Origin: Scilla litardierei
Taxonomy: Eukaryota; Streptophyta; Magnoliopsida; Asparagales; Asparagaceae
Direction: 5' to 3'
Assembly (NCBI GenBank): GCA_030789695.1
Contig: JAULAV010002257.1
Coordinates: forward strand, 47,230 to 111,229
Length of the DNA: 64,000 nt
Below are positions 44,198-54,897 of the stretch, piece after piece (within the stretch, counting starts at the first letter, position 1; each line of letters starts with the position of its first letter). The translations under genes and the position numbers were made by a program. The notes under the pieces are model-generated. The model did not search any database. It saw only the letters and a list, made by a program, of their open reading frames with translations, and was not told the DNA's origin.

Positions 44198-44380
44198 TGT
44201 GTGTGTGTGTTAAGGGAGGGGGGAGATCGAGGGGGTGTGTGTGTCCACGGGGATAAAGGGAGGGGTTGTGCTCAGGGAAGATGGTCGGTGGTCGGTTGGA
44301 TTGTTGGGGAGGTGGATGGGAGGTCAGGGGTGATGAGGGTTACTCGAGAGTACTGGGGGAGGTGCGGTGGAGGTCGGGGA
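43753..44380. other. Low-complexity region flanking COP-D
   Basis: AT-rich to 43985, then a C tract (about 44037-44054), GGGAGA repeats (44121-44150), a (GA)n microsatellite (about 44158-44195) and (GT)n, then a G-rich block. The reading frame here is repeat-encoded (Arg-Glu runs). This is the non-transposon side of the COP-D insertion; it joins to 63837-64000. Confidence 0.6.
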
Positions 44381-45569
44381 AGGTTTGTTGAATACAACGT
44401 GTCGTTGGATACAATTCGATTACTTCGTGGTTGATGATAAAAAAACCGTGTGTGAACAATTTGATGTGTGTGCTAAGTGTTTTTAGGAGTGGCAAGCTCG
44501 TAAATACTCAAAGGATGACCTATTCAAAGTGATGGAGAAAATTGCAATTCATATGCAAAGAAGACTTGGTCAAAGATGGAGAGATAAGGAGGGATCCCAT
44601 TCATATCAAAAGTGATTGAACCAAATCTCATGAAAATCAATCTGTGATTAAATGAAATCCTATTCAAATCCAATTGCCATTCAAATTCAAATCATATTCA
44701 AATCCAATTCAAACTCCAAATCCTATTGTGATTGAAAGAGATCTTCCATATGATTATTTCAAATCCTATATTAGTTAGGATTCCATCCTATCACCTAATT
44801 TTATGGGATTCTATTTGATCCTAATTGATCCCCTCTTCATATATATAAACCCACATCCAAAGGAGAGAAAGGTAGGGATGCAACAACAAAGAACAAGCAT
44901 GCGGCCAACAAAAAGGAATACACCATTGTCGCAAGTTTAAGAGCCTTTCCTCCTCCTTTGTGCAACATCAAAGAAGTCCTCTCCTTCAACGTCCAGGCCA
45001 CAATATCTAAAGACTCCATACTCCACATAGGCGCAAGTCATCAAGGTTTCAACATCTACAATGCGCAAGGTCTCAAGAGCATCTCCTCCTAGATTGCCGC
45101 AACTCAAGAGAGAGAGCTATCAACATCAAGGCCGTAAGTTTCAAAGATCCATTGCCACAAGCTTCTCCTCTATTGCGCAAGCTATCAAACAAGCAAAGAA
45201 GCATCTTCAAACATTCTTGCCGCAACTCCAAGAGCATCTCCCTCCTTGCCGCAACTTCAAAGCTTCATCTTCCTCCCAAGGCCGCAACATATCAAAAGTG
45301 CTCCATATTCAACCTCCAAAGGCCGTAAGCTTCAAGGGCTTTTCACATCCTATCCACAAGTCATCAAAGGAAGCCTCCATATTCTCTATATCCGCAAGAT
45401 CCCAAGGAGTTCTCCTCCATAGCCACAAGCTTAAAAGCCAAAGAAGGATTTCACAACATCTTGGGGGTGCCACGACTTCAGATAGACGACTACATCTTGT
45501 CAGATACGATCTGACCAATGCCGAACGACAAAGACAATAACACCTACACGAACTGAGCTTCTCTGAACT

Positions 45570-45580
45570 CTATATTTATT
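45570..45580 (+). promoter_or_regulatory. COP-D LTR TATA-like box (CTATATTTATT)
   Basis: Lies between the U3 repeats and the leader hairpins; conserved in the 3' LTR near 63408. Confidence 0.55.
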
Positions 45581-45639
45581 TTACATTCGTGTATTGGTGT
45601 GTTGATCTTTGTATGTTACTTATTCATTCTTTTGGTGTA

Positions 45640-45776
45640 TTGTCTAGTCGGTGCTAGACAAGAGGGTCTTGAATAGTCGGTGCTAGTCAAGAGAGTGCAT
45701 TTACTAGATTAATAGTGTTTGGCACTTTGGTAAGTGCGGTACGAACTTGGTGAGCATAGAGTCGGTGCTCATAGCG
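45640..45776 (+). promoter_or_regulatory. COP-D leader hairpin array with TCGGTG loops
   Basis: TTGTCTAG/CTAGACAA around TCGGTG (45640-45661), TCTTGAATAG/CTAGTCAAGA around TCGGTG with one mismatch (45667-45692), GCACTT/AAGTGC around TGGT (45722-45737), TGAGCA/TGCTCA around TAGAGTCGG (45751-45771). The 3' LTR has the same series near 63480-63620. Confidence 0.65.
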
Positions 45777-45987
45777 CTTTAGTTATACCCTTGACATATT
45801 AATGTTAGTATCTGCTTTGGGACAGGAGTAGGTCGTTGGGGTGACCGAACCAGGGTAAATCTCTCGTGCACTATGTGATTGCTTTTTATTTACTCTGTGA
45901 CTGGCTATTTGTGCTGAATAATTTCCTGTGTTCTCGAAGAATTTTTATTAGCCTATTCACCCCTAGGCTTAGATACAGATCCACAAG

Positions 45988-45999
45988 TGGTATCAGAGC
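45988..45999 (+). other. COP-D primer binding site
   Basis: TGGTATCAGAGC, two bases after the LTR end. Confidence 0.9.
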
Positions 46000-46026
46000 A
46001 GGTTAGAGGATCTAGTCTAGATAACT

Positions 46027-47152
46027 ATGAATATATCTGATTTAGCTTTTGCTCAAGGCCAGTCTACAGTTAGACCCCCTAAATTTAATGGCACTGATTT
46101 TTCTTACTGGAAAACTAGAATGAGAATTTATTTAGTGTCTGTTGATTATGATGTGTAGGATATTGTTGAAAAAGGATATGAATCCCACACTATTAAAATT
46201 GAAGATACTGAAATTCTAAAACCAAAAGAGAAATGGGATGATGCTCATAAATTTTTTTTCTCTGAATGGTAGAGCTATGAATGCACTTATTTACTCTTTA
46301 GATAAAACTAAGTTTAATCGTATCTCTCAATGTCAAACCACGCAGGAAATTTGGAACACGCGTGAGGTGACACATGAGGGAACATCGCAGGTGAAAGAGT
46401 CCAGACTTGCTTTGCTCAGCAAAGAATATGAAAGCTTCTATATGCTTCCATCAGAGTCCATCAAGGAGATGTTTGCGAGGTGCACATACATTTTCTACAA
46501 GTCTAGCTCTCTTGGAAATCCATACTCAAGTCTAAAGAAAATAAGGAAGATCTTGAGGGCGTTGTTGAGCTCCTTCCATCCCAAAGTCATAGCCATTCAG
46601 GAAGCCAAGGATCTATCAAAGATGAGAGTGGAAGACTTGATAAGTAACTTGATGTCACATGAGCTTGAGCTACAGAGTATAGAATTAAGAGAGAAACCGG
46701 AGAACAAGGCTCCCAAATCAATAGCTCTTCAAGCTAAGGGAGATGACGACAACGATCTTGATGAGGAGCAAGCACTGATGGTCAGAGGTTTCAGAAGATA
46801 CAGAAAGACCAACCAAGGAAGAGCTGAAATGGCACAAAGGTTTAATCGCTCTAATAAATTTAATCCTGCTAGAAATACTTCTGAACAGAATACTACTGAT
46901 AAAATTCAATGTTTTAAATGCAGGAAGCAGGGACACTTTATGAGGAATTGCCCACAAGAAAAGAATAACACTGCAAAGAAGAAAGGAAAATCTTTGGCAG
47001 TAACGTGGGACGATAATAGCGAGGATGAGACTCAGGAGGAGACTGCTCACTCCTCCCTTTGCTTGATGGGAAAGCATGATGAGGTAAAACCTTGCACTAA
47101 AATTGAACTTCTGACAATTTGTAAAGAAATGCAAGTTAAAATTGAAAATTAA
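46027..47152 (+). pseudogene. COP-D gag, first part
   Basis: Starts MNISDLAFAQGQSTVRPP. It has the copia gag N-domain (FNGTDFSYWKTRM), UBN2-type capsid (IWNTREVTHEGTSQVKESR) and an intact zinc knuckle CFKCRKQGHFMRNC near 46910. Lesions: an in-frame TAG at 46156-46158 and a frameshift at a T8 run (46252-46259). From 46238 an open frame of 304 codons runs to 47152. It is diverged from the SIRE-A and SIRE-B gags but has the same architecture. Confidence 0.85.
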
Positions 47153-47896
47153 GAATCTACGATAGATTACTTAAGAAATTCTATCTTTGAACTGCAACAA
47201 GAAAATTGTGACATGTCTCAAGAAGTTGATAAAATGAAAGATAAAATTGTTGCATGCAATTCTACCATTAATTTGTTGAAAAATAAAAATCTAGCTTGCA
47301 TGAAAAAATTGAATGCATTAAGTGTCATATTTTATTAAAAGAAAATACCATGTGTCAAGAAAAATTGATTAAACTAGAAACGGAAAACAAAGAGCTTATT
47401 GAAAAGATGTGCACGCTAAAAATGAGCTTAAATGAAAAATGATTGATCTGAAAAGAAAGCTAAGAACATGAAAAAGAATGATGAGGAAAATAAGAAGGCT
47501 TTCATTAGTAAATGCACCTTGCTTGTGAACGAAAATATGTATTTGAAATCTAAAGTCACGAACCTAGAATTGATCATAAAGAAATTTGGTGCGGGAAAAC
47601 AATCTTTGGATATAATTCTTGAAAACCAAATATATGGCAATACTAGGCGTGGACTTGGATATGATTTGATACATGTTAAAAAGTCAAAATATAAGAAAGT
47701 TCACATCGAGAAAACAAAAGTTAGAAATATTCATGCAAAGTGCTTTACATGTGGTTGTGTTGGTCATACTTCTCATTATTGCAAATATATGAACAAAAAC
47801 ATAAAGTTTAAACAAATTTGGGTTCCTAAAAGTTTGATGACTAACGTGAGTGGACCTTGTTGGATTCCAAGGTCACATATAACATCTTCTGTGTAG
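47153..47896 (+). pseudogene. COP-D gag, second part: coiled coil and second zinc knuckle
   Basis: 47153-47467 is out of frame but encodes Lys/Glu/Asn-rich, coiled-coil-like sequence. 47468-47896 is open (142 codons), with VTNLELIIKKFGAGKQSLD, then a second knuckle CFTCGCVGHTSHYC and the block FKQIWVPKSLMTNVSGP, which in SIRE-like elements leads to the protease. Here the frame ends at 47896 and pol is absent. Confidence 0.75.
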
Positions 47897-49203
47897 GTAA
47901 GATGGAGTGGCGAGGAACAATGGATTGGATGTCGTATTTCATTAAAGTTCCTTAGCCAAACGACAACGCGAAGGTATGGTTTCTTCCTTGAGCTTAATGA
48001 ATACCTTCATAGTTTTTTTTGTGTGCTTGATTTGTTTTTGTTTGTGTGCTAGTTCATTTGTTTGTGTGCTAGTTCATTTGTTTGGATGCTTTTGTTCTTA
48101 AGAAACATAAAAAAAATGAAAAATACAAAAAGGAAAAAAAAAGTTGGTGCTTAATGTGTATCTTTCTTTTGAATCATTAAATCGGTATTAATGAATGAGA
48201 TTCATATCCATGTAGAAATTGATGTATTATTGTTATAGCTACATGTGCATGTTTGACTTTCTAAATAACCATGACAATGTCAATGATTAGAATAATTCGA
48301 TATCTACACCTACACTTTCACTTCCACAAGTATTAAATGTTGTTGTACATTTGGAGATATCTTTTATGAAATATTGGAAAGTGAATGTAGGATGAAAAAT
48401 AACTGAAAATCTAAGGGATATGATGTGTCTTGCCTTGGATAAAATATAGAGCTCAAGAGAATTGAAACAAAAAGGTGAAAGAAAAAGAGAGCTCCGTATG
48501 AAAAATGGATACGATCCATGGCAACGACACTACCCACGAGTATCCAACATAAGCTTTAAGAGTAAACTTTAGCGTTGGTGTTATACTCGTCAAGCAATGC
48601 CACCCCACATCTAATAGTCCTCATAGGCTATGTTTTGGGTGTTGTAACTTGTACTCATTTTTAATGAGATGGAAAAAATCAATCCTAGATGATATAATGT
48701 TACAAGGAAAAGTGGATTGGTTTTGGTTGAATTTCTTGAAAGTTCTCCGTATGTGCTTCAATGTTTAATCACCACACTTACACGATGGTGTAGAAGTCTT
48801 TGTTATAATTTTCATTGGATTTAACTTGCTTATTCTAAGAAAAACTACATGCAAGTGTTTGTTATAGTTAATAATACTCTCTTTTTTGCATGTGATATGA
48901 CATTGACTTCGTTGTACACTTTTGATGATAACAAAAGTGGGAGAATATCGAGATGATTTGGTAGAATGATGATATTGAGAAGATTTGGTTGGATGATGTG
49001 TGCTTAATGTGCTTAATGAATATGTGTTCATGGGGAGCATGAATATAGGGGGAACATGCATATATGTTGAACTTCATTGCTCATCATTGTATTTGTATTA
49101 TTTCCTCCATCATCACACTTCACACACACATGTCACGATGATATTATTTGGATCGTTATTGATCAAATCTTATATTAGTTTGTTATCATCAAAAGGTGGA
49201 GAT
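47897..49203 (+). other. COP-D 3' non-coding region
   Basis: AT-rich with an A-rich tract near 48106-48142 and a duplicated TTTGTGTGCTAGTTCATTTG (48050-48081). No gene. The polypurine tract AAAAGGTGGAGA (about 49191-49202) ends it. Confidence 0.65.
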
Positions 49204-49644
49204 TTTTGGATACAACGTATCGTGTTTGATGATAACAAACATGTGTGAACAATTTGATATGTGTGCTAAGTGTTTTCAAGAGTGGCAAGCTCGTAAATAC
49301 TCAAATGATGACCTGGTCAAAGTGATAGAGAAAATTGCAATTCATATGCAAAGAAGACTTGATCAAAGATGTAGAGATAAGGAGGGATCCCATTCATATC
49401 AAAAGTGATTGAACCAAATCTCATGCAAACCAATTTGTGATTAAATGAGATCCTATTCAAATCCCATTTGCCATTCAAATTCAAGTCCTCTTCAAATCCA
49501 ATTCAAACTCCAAATCCAATTGTGATTAAAAGAGATCTTCCATATGATTATTTCAAATCCTAGATTAGTTAGGATACATCCTATAACCTAGTTTTATGGG
49601 ATTCAATTTGAGCCTAATTGATCCCCTCTTCATATATATATATA
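49204..49644 (+). repeat. COP-D 3' LTR, first segment
   Basis: Matches 44386 onward of the 5' LTR from TTTTGGATACAACG (first G mutated) to the TATATA tract near 49640, where the Helitron is inserted. Further segments: 50890-51116 and 62968-63831. Confidence 0.85.
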
Positions 49645-50889
49645 CTAGTCATTACCCGTGCCCATAGGGCACGGTTTATTTAATGGCTGAGTTTTTCTCC
49701 CCCACAAATTTCAAGTTCCCCCAAATTTCAAGTTTTCCCACAAAATTTAAAGTTTCCCCCCAAATTTAAGTTTTACCCCAAAATTTAAGTCCCCCCAAAA
49801 TTGTCATTACCACCTAGGACAAACTTGTCACGTAGGACAAAGCTTTGTCCTAGTAGGATAAGATTCAAAATCTTCATAGAACTGGAAATAAAATGGCCGG
49901 AAGGGGTGAGAATAAAAAGTGTGGGTGTGTGTGTGGGGAGGGTCAATAGGCAAAAATACAAAAACCGGGGTTGTATGTGCAAAATTCCCCACCTCCTCTT
50001 TTATCCCTCAAAATCTCATCTCTTATATTTTCTCTTATTCATTTCCCTGTTTTGTATAATAGATATCCATATTCTCTTATCCAATTTCTCATGTCCAAAT
50101 TCTCTTATCAATTTCTCTTGATAACATCCGTCTTTTATATAATAGATATCTCTTATACAATTTCTCTTATCCAATATCTCTTATCCAATATCTCTTGATA
50201 ACATCTCTCGTTTGTAATATAGATATCTCTTATCCAATTTCTCTTGATAACATCACTCTTATCCAATTTCTATTGTCCAATATCTCTTATTCAATTTCTC
50301 TTGATAACATCCCTCTTTTATAATATAGATATCTCTTATCTAATTTATCTTGTCCAATATCTCTAATCCAAGTTCTCTTGATAACATCCCTCTTTTATAA
50401 TATAGATATCTCTTATCCAATTTCTCATGTCCAATATCTCTTATCCAATTTCTCTTGATAACATCCCTCTTTTATAATATAGATATCTCTTATCCAATTT
50501 CTCTTTTCCAATATCTCTTATCCAATTTCTCTTGATAACATCCCTCTGTTATAATATAGATATCTCTTATCCAATTTCTCTTGATAACATCCCTCTCTTA
50601 TAATATAGATGTCTCTTATCCAATTTCTCATGTCCAATATCTCTTATCCAATTTCTCTTGATAACATCCCTCTTTTATAATATAGATATCTCTTATCCAA
50701 TTTCTCTTTTCCAATATCTCTTATCCAATTTCTCTTGATAACATCCCTCTTTTATAATATAGATATCTCTTATCCAATTTCTCTTGATAACATCCCTCTC
50801 TTATAATATAGATGTCTCTTATCCAATTTCTCTTGTCCAATTTCTCTTATCCAATTTCTCTTGATAACATCCCTCTTTTATAATATAGA
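49645..50889 (-). mobile_element. Non-autonomous Helitron (1245 bp)
   Basis: On the minus strand it begins TCTATATTATAAAAGAGGG (at 50889) and ends with hairpin CCGTGCCC-TAT-GGGCACGG (49656-49674), 7 nt, then CTAG (49645-49648). The flanks are A before the 5' end and T after the 3' end, the expected A|T target. The empty site is in the 5' LTR (..TATATATAAACCCACATCC, 44836-44858). No Rep/helicase is encoded. Most of the interior is a tandem array of its own 5' end (50080-50889). The short frames in it are not genes. Confidence 0.85.
50080..50889 (-). repeat. Tandem array of the Helitron 5' terminus (~12 units)
   Basis: Unit (plus strand) ATCTCTTATCCAATTTCTC + TTGATAACATCCCTC + TTTTATAATATAGAT, with 50-76 bp variants caused by extra CCAATATCTCTTAT blocks. 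TTGATAACATC occurs 12 times between 50118 and 50870. A larger period of about 200 bp joins 50460-50640 and 50660-50830. Confidence 0.85.
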
Positions 50890-51116
50890 TAAACCCCACA
50901 TCCAAAGGAGAGAAAGGTAGGGATGCAACAACATAGAAAAAGCATGCGGCCAGCCAAAAGGAATACCCTATTGTCGCAAGTTTAAGAGCCTTTCCTCCTC
51001 CATTGCGCAACATCAAAGAAGTCCTCTCCTTCAACATCCAAGCCGTAACATCAAGGGACTCTATAATCCACATTGGCGCAAGTCATCAAGGCTTCAACAT
51101 CTACATTGCGCAAGGT
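50890..51116 (+). repeat. COP-D 3' LTR, second segment
   Basis: TAAACCCCACATCCAAAGGAG to GCGCAAGGT, matching 44846-45069 of the 5' LTR. It lies between the Helitron and ATH-C. The last five bases are the ATH-C target duplication. Confidence 0.85.
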
Positions 51117-51483
51117 TGATCGCGCCCCGGATACAGGTCCCGGAGCGACGGTTGCAGTTTTACCGCAAGCGCACTGTGTAGCGGCGAGCGGGTTATCGAA
51201 CACAGGGAGGACGAATGAAAGTGCCTGCTCCGAACAACCTGGCTATAAAGAACAGAAAAGAGGGAATTTGCCTTTGGCGATCCTGTCACAATCGTCAGAC
51301 AAAGTATGGAGATATCAAATCAAATAAATACGCCTAGGGAATGGGGAATCCCCGCTACTCACCGTATCTCGTCTATGTGATTCATTGGTATCACCATTGC
51401 TAGGGTAGAATTTCGGATGAACTAGTTGCAACTGAATGTAAAACCTAGCTCACGCTCTCGCGCTGTTGCCGGTCTATAGCTAT

Positions 51484-51782
51484 CCTAGGTTTGGGTCCAA
51501 TCTCTTGCAAACCCTAGCCTAGGCAAGCTAGCATTAGGATCAACATCATCGTTCAATCGCGCCCCGAGCCCACTCTCGTGCAAACTCGGGCCACGACCTA
51601 GGTTGGGATAGTTCCTACCCGTCCAATCTCTTGCAAACGGGTATCGGCATGGAATTGCAACCGAGAACCCTAGTATCGGTCCAATCTCTTGCAAACCGAT
51701 ACTACGGAAACTCAATTTCAACCCAATTCGGATTTCTAGGGTTTCCTATCGAATTGGGATCCAATCTCTTGCAAATCCCAAT
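51484..51782 (-). promoter_or_regulatory. Leader hairpin array with constant loop TTGCAAGAGATTGG (ATH-C)
   Basis: Plus-strand stems around the loop CCAATCTCTTGCAA: CTAGG-GGGT/ACCC-CCTAG near 51485-51522, TACCCGT/ACGGGTA (51616-51643), TAGTATCGGT/ACCGATACTA (51671-51704), ATTGGGAT/ATCCCAAT (51753-51782). A relative with loop CCCACTCTCGTGCAAA has stem CCCGAG/CTCGGG (51563-51590). Four different stems, one loop. The loop contains the self-complementary TTGCAA. Confidence 0.75.
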
Positions 51783-52266
51783 CGATATGAACACCTAGCT
51801 ATCCGTATTATATCGATCCCAAACTAACCCTAATAGCAATTCTAGCAATATTTCTACTAAATCATCACAAATCTGAAATTGGGCTCGTAGGGTTCATCCC
51901 CACGCCCCAAGACGTAAAGACTACTCACAATTCATATCGCAAATGCAAGAATAAACAATTGAAATAGCAATAGAATTCATCACAATATTCAAATAAGCAA
52001 TAAAAATGAGATTTTTAATGGAGAGGGAGACAAACCAATAGAGTTCTCCAAGAATCCAACAAAAATTAACTTTCCTCTCCTCTCCAATCACAAGAATCAA
52101 AAGCTAAAAAGTTTTAATCTAAAAAGCTGTAAAAAGTAAAGGAAAAAGCTCCCTAACCTAGGTTAAAAACTGGGGTTAAATACCCCCCAAAATTGTCCAA
52201 AAAACTGTGACCAAAATGCCCCTGCGCAGCCTGAAAATCGTAATTTACGCTACAGGCAGCGCGTCG

Positions 52267-52650
52267 CACTCGGCCGAGTGACGAAAGTTGATCGGCCGAG
52301 TGACAAACCCTGAGAATTTCCAGTAAGTCTGGGTCTTCGGGGGTCTTCACTTCGGGGTTCGCTCGGCCGAGTGAGTTGTCGTCACTCGGCCGATGGCTTC
52401 TCTTCACTCGGGCGGTCGGCAATTTCCACTCGGCCGAGTGAGTCTTCTGAAGCTCAGGCAGACGAAAAACAGTAAGTTGGCTCTTTTTGATGGGCGTCGT
52501 CTGAGTGCCACTCGGGCGGACGGGGTCTCGTCACTCGGCCGATGTGGCTTCCGATGCTCGGCCGAGTGCACACATGAAGCGTGTCTGATCTGGTCGGCCG
52601 AGCGGGGTCTCGCTGGTCGGCCAAGTGACTCCTTTACTCGGCCGAGTGAG
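52267..52650 (-). repeat. U3 array of CACTCGGCCGAGTG palindromes (ATH-C, left LTR)
   Basis: About twelve full or partial copies; core CGGCCG, full 14-bp palindrome CACTCGGCCGAGTG. The right LTR has the same array at 62287-62670. Confidence 0.88.
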
Positions 52651-52943
52651 ACACCAAAAATTCCCAAACAGATTGTTTTTGCCTCCTCGTCGCTCTTACG
52701 AGGTTCTTTCTTCCTCCGCTCCTCTCCAATAGCAAAATTCCCCTCGGGGAAGTCATCGGTGACACTCTGGAGTAGGCGTATCTCGGGATCACTCCAAATC
52801 GCTCCAAATCTCCTGAAATACGACAAAAATAACAAATCGTGAAAAGTATCGCAATATTGTCGATAAATCGTGAAAAGCGTGATTTGGGCGATCTAAATGG
52901 CATGCAATCATGCGGAAAAAAGGTGTAAAACACGGAGTGCTCA

Positions 52944-54897
52944 AAATCCCCCAAGCTTACCTCTTACTCGTCCTCAAGGAAGATAAGTAAAAGGCGAACC
53001 CGGTGGATTCGGAAAACGAAAACGACGAAAACGAAAAACGAAGACGAAGAAAAACGAATAACGAAAAAGAAAGAAGAAAGCGAAGAGGGAAGCTGCTAGA
53101 TCATTTTCTCAGGACGTGGGTTTTGCTTACTCATATAGCATGCACCGAACGTAAAACACATGTCAAAGAATTTTATTTCGATATCATAGTATAATGGTGC
53201 AAATAGAAATAGAAAACCCAAGAATATTGATATAACATGAAAAACGGAATAATTTTAGAATTAACATCATCTGAATCATTTAAAGCGGTATACAATATCG
53301 CAGATCACACACTTTTCAATTGAACGCTTTCTAAGAGGAGTATAAGAATATCACGCAATAGAATAGAAAGAATAGAAAAGTGTGGATTTCATGAAATGAG
53401 TGCTAGGCATAGATTTCTGGATTTCGTAAAGCTAAAACGATCTCACCGAGTATAGAATATTACTTAGCCTAGGTTGTCGTGCAACGTCAAGTAGTCACTC
53501 TCTCTCACATCATTGGATTCTCTCACCCAAGCTTATCTATAAGCGTGGTGGCACAAAAAAACAATATTTACATCCCCATTTTTATGAAGCTCCAAAAGTA
53601 ATGAAAATAAAAACAAAAAGAGAGAAGAAAGAGAGAATCATGAGATGGGATCGTTTATTGAGATTCTTTTCTCTTTTCTTTTCTTTTTTTTTCTTTTCTT
53701 TTTCTCTTTTTTTTTCTTTTTTCAAATAGCATATATACAATGATCCCAACTCAAAGAGAAATAAGGATATACAAGAGTTCCCCCCCCTTTTTTCTTTCTT
53801 TGGTTTTGGGAAATTTGGAGCTAGGAATTAATAGCGGTGGAAATGCCATACAATAGAATCGCTAAGAGGAGATTCACCAATGATTTTAAAATAGAGAATT
53901 GATGTTCAAGATATGTGGAGAAAGAAATAAATATGTCTCTCAGTTCACTCTATAGGACGTGCACGACAACTTCACCAGGGTAATCTAATCTACTCAGTTT
54001 CAATCACAAAAAAGCTAAACTAATCCAGATTTATCATAGCTAACATCATTCAATCATCCTGAAGTGAAATGTACAAATCATGCATATAGAAGTGATATAA
54101 GAAAAGAAAACGATACTCCAGATATAAGCATTCAATGCGTGAATCTTGGTGTGTTTTCTGCGATAGCATACATATGAATATTCAGACTTAGCTAATAATA
54201 AAATTTCATCCATTTTCATGCGGAAAAGGTGTGGGTTACTATCTCTAAATACAAGACAAATCACTGCATATGATATCAGAAATGAAATCTAAGACATGAC
54301 AAATATAGCATGCATATAGAGAAAGCTAACTCCATGTCGTCGTCATCACAGAAAAGTCATCTCTAGCATGAGATGAAAAAGAAATAAAGATAAAAAGAGA
54401 AAATGAAACTAATTACAATGCAGCACACAAGGAAAATAAGAAAACTGTGATGCATGGTAAAAAAGGAAAAGTGATGAAAATAAGTGCAAAAGCGGAAAAT
54501 GGCGTGAAAAAACTAAAAATAAAGGTGGTAAATCGAAAAGAACGTGAGAACTCACTCCCCCAAGCTAAAGTGCACAGTGTCCTCAATGTGCGAAGTGTGG
54601 CACACCGAGAGACGTGTCAAGTGAGGGGTAAGTGAGGATGCATGCATGAGGAAAAAGGAAATAAAAAAACGAAATGGAAAATATGATGCAGACATGATGC
54701 ATGCAGATATAGGAGTGATACAGATATAAATGTGTGACACCAAAAACTCTCCCTCTCTCCCAAAAAAGATATATAAAGATATGAACAAAATGTGGAACCA
54801 AAAACAGTGAGGGGAGGGGGGTGGTGGGCAAAAATCAACAGGACCCAGCAGAGACGGGCAGCACAACGGCAAAAAGTATTAATGGCATCAAGGGTGC
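52944..54897 (-). other. ATH-C 3' non-coding region
   Basis: No gene. The polypurine tract AAGCTTGGGGGATTT with upstream TTGAGGACGAGTAAGAGG abuts the LTR (52944-52982). A second tract with TTGAGGACACTGTGCAC lies at 54550-54590. A long T/C-rich stretch (53660-53730) and a C tract near 53780 are present. Confidence 0.65.

Larger units (their letters stand above)
44386..45985 (+). repeat. COP-D 5' LTR (1600 bp), uninterrupted
   Basis: Starts TGTTGAATACAACG and ends AGATCCACA before the primer site. It has a ~20-bp insert near 44405-44426 relative to the 3' LTR. U3 carries degenerate repeats with GCCGCAAGCTTCAAAG (44870-45460), then TATA (45570-45580), then leader hairpins (45640-45776). It holds the empty sites for the Helitron (near 44843) and ATH-C (AAGGT near 45067). 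The 159-codon frame at 45061-45540 is repeat-encoded and not called. Confidence 0.88.
51117..52943 (-). repeat. ATH-C 3' LTR (1827 bp)
   Basis: Plus-strand ends TGATCGCGCCCC and GGAGTGCTCA (TGATCA in the other copy). U3 palindromes 52267-52650; leader hairpins 51484-51782. No gene; the U3 reading frames are repeat-encoded. Confidence 0.92.

Noticed and set aside
43993..44256. 87-codon frame with Pro and Arg-Glu runs
   Set aside because: Made of a C tract and GA/GT microsatellites.
45061..45540. 159-codon frame, Ser/Gln-rich
   Set aside because: Encoded by degenerate GCCGCAAGCTTCAAAG repeats in the COP-D U3; the 3' LTR copy breaks it.
52393..52842. 149-codon frame over the U3 of ATH-C (also 62412-62861)
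   Set aside because: Repeat-encoded across the CTCGGCCGAG palindromes; no start context, and it overlaps the promoter region.
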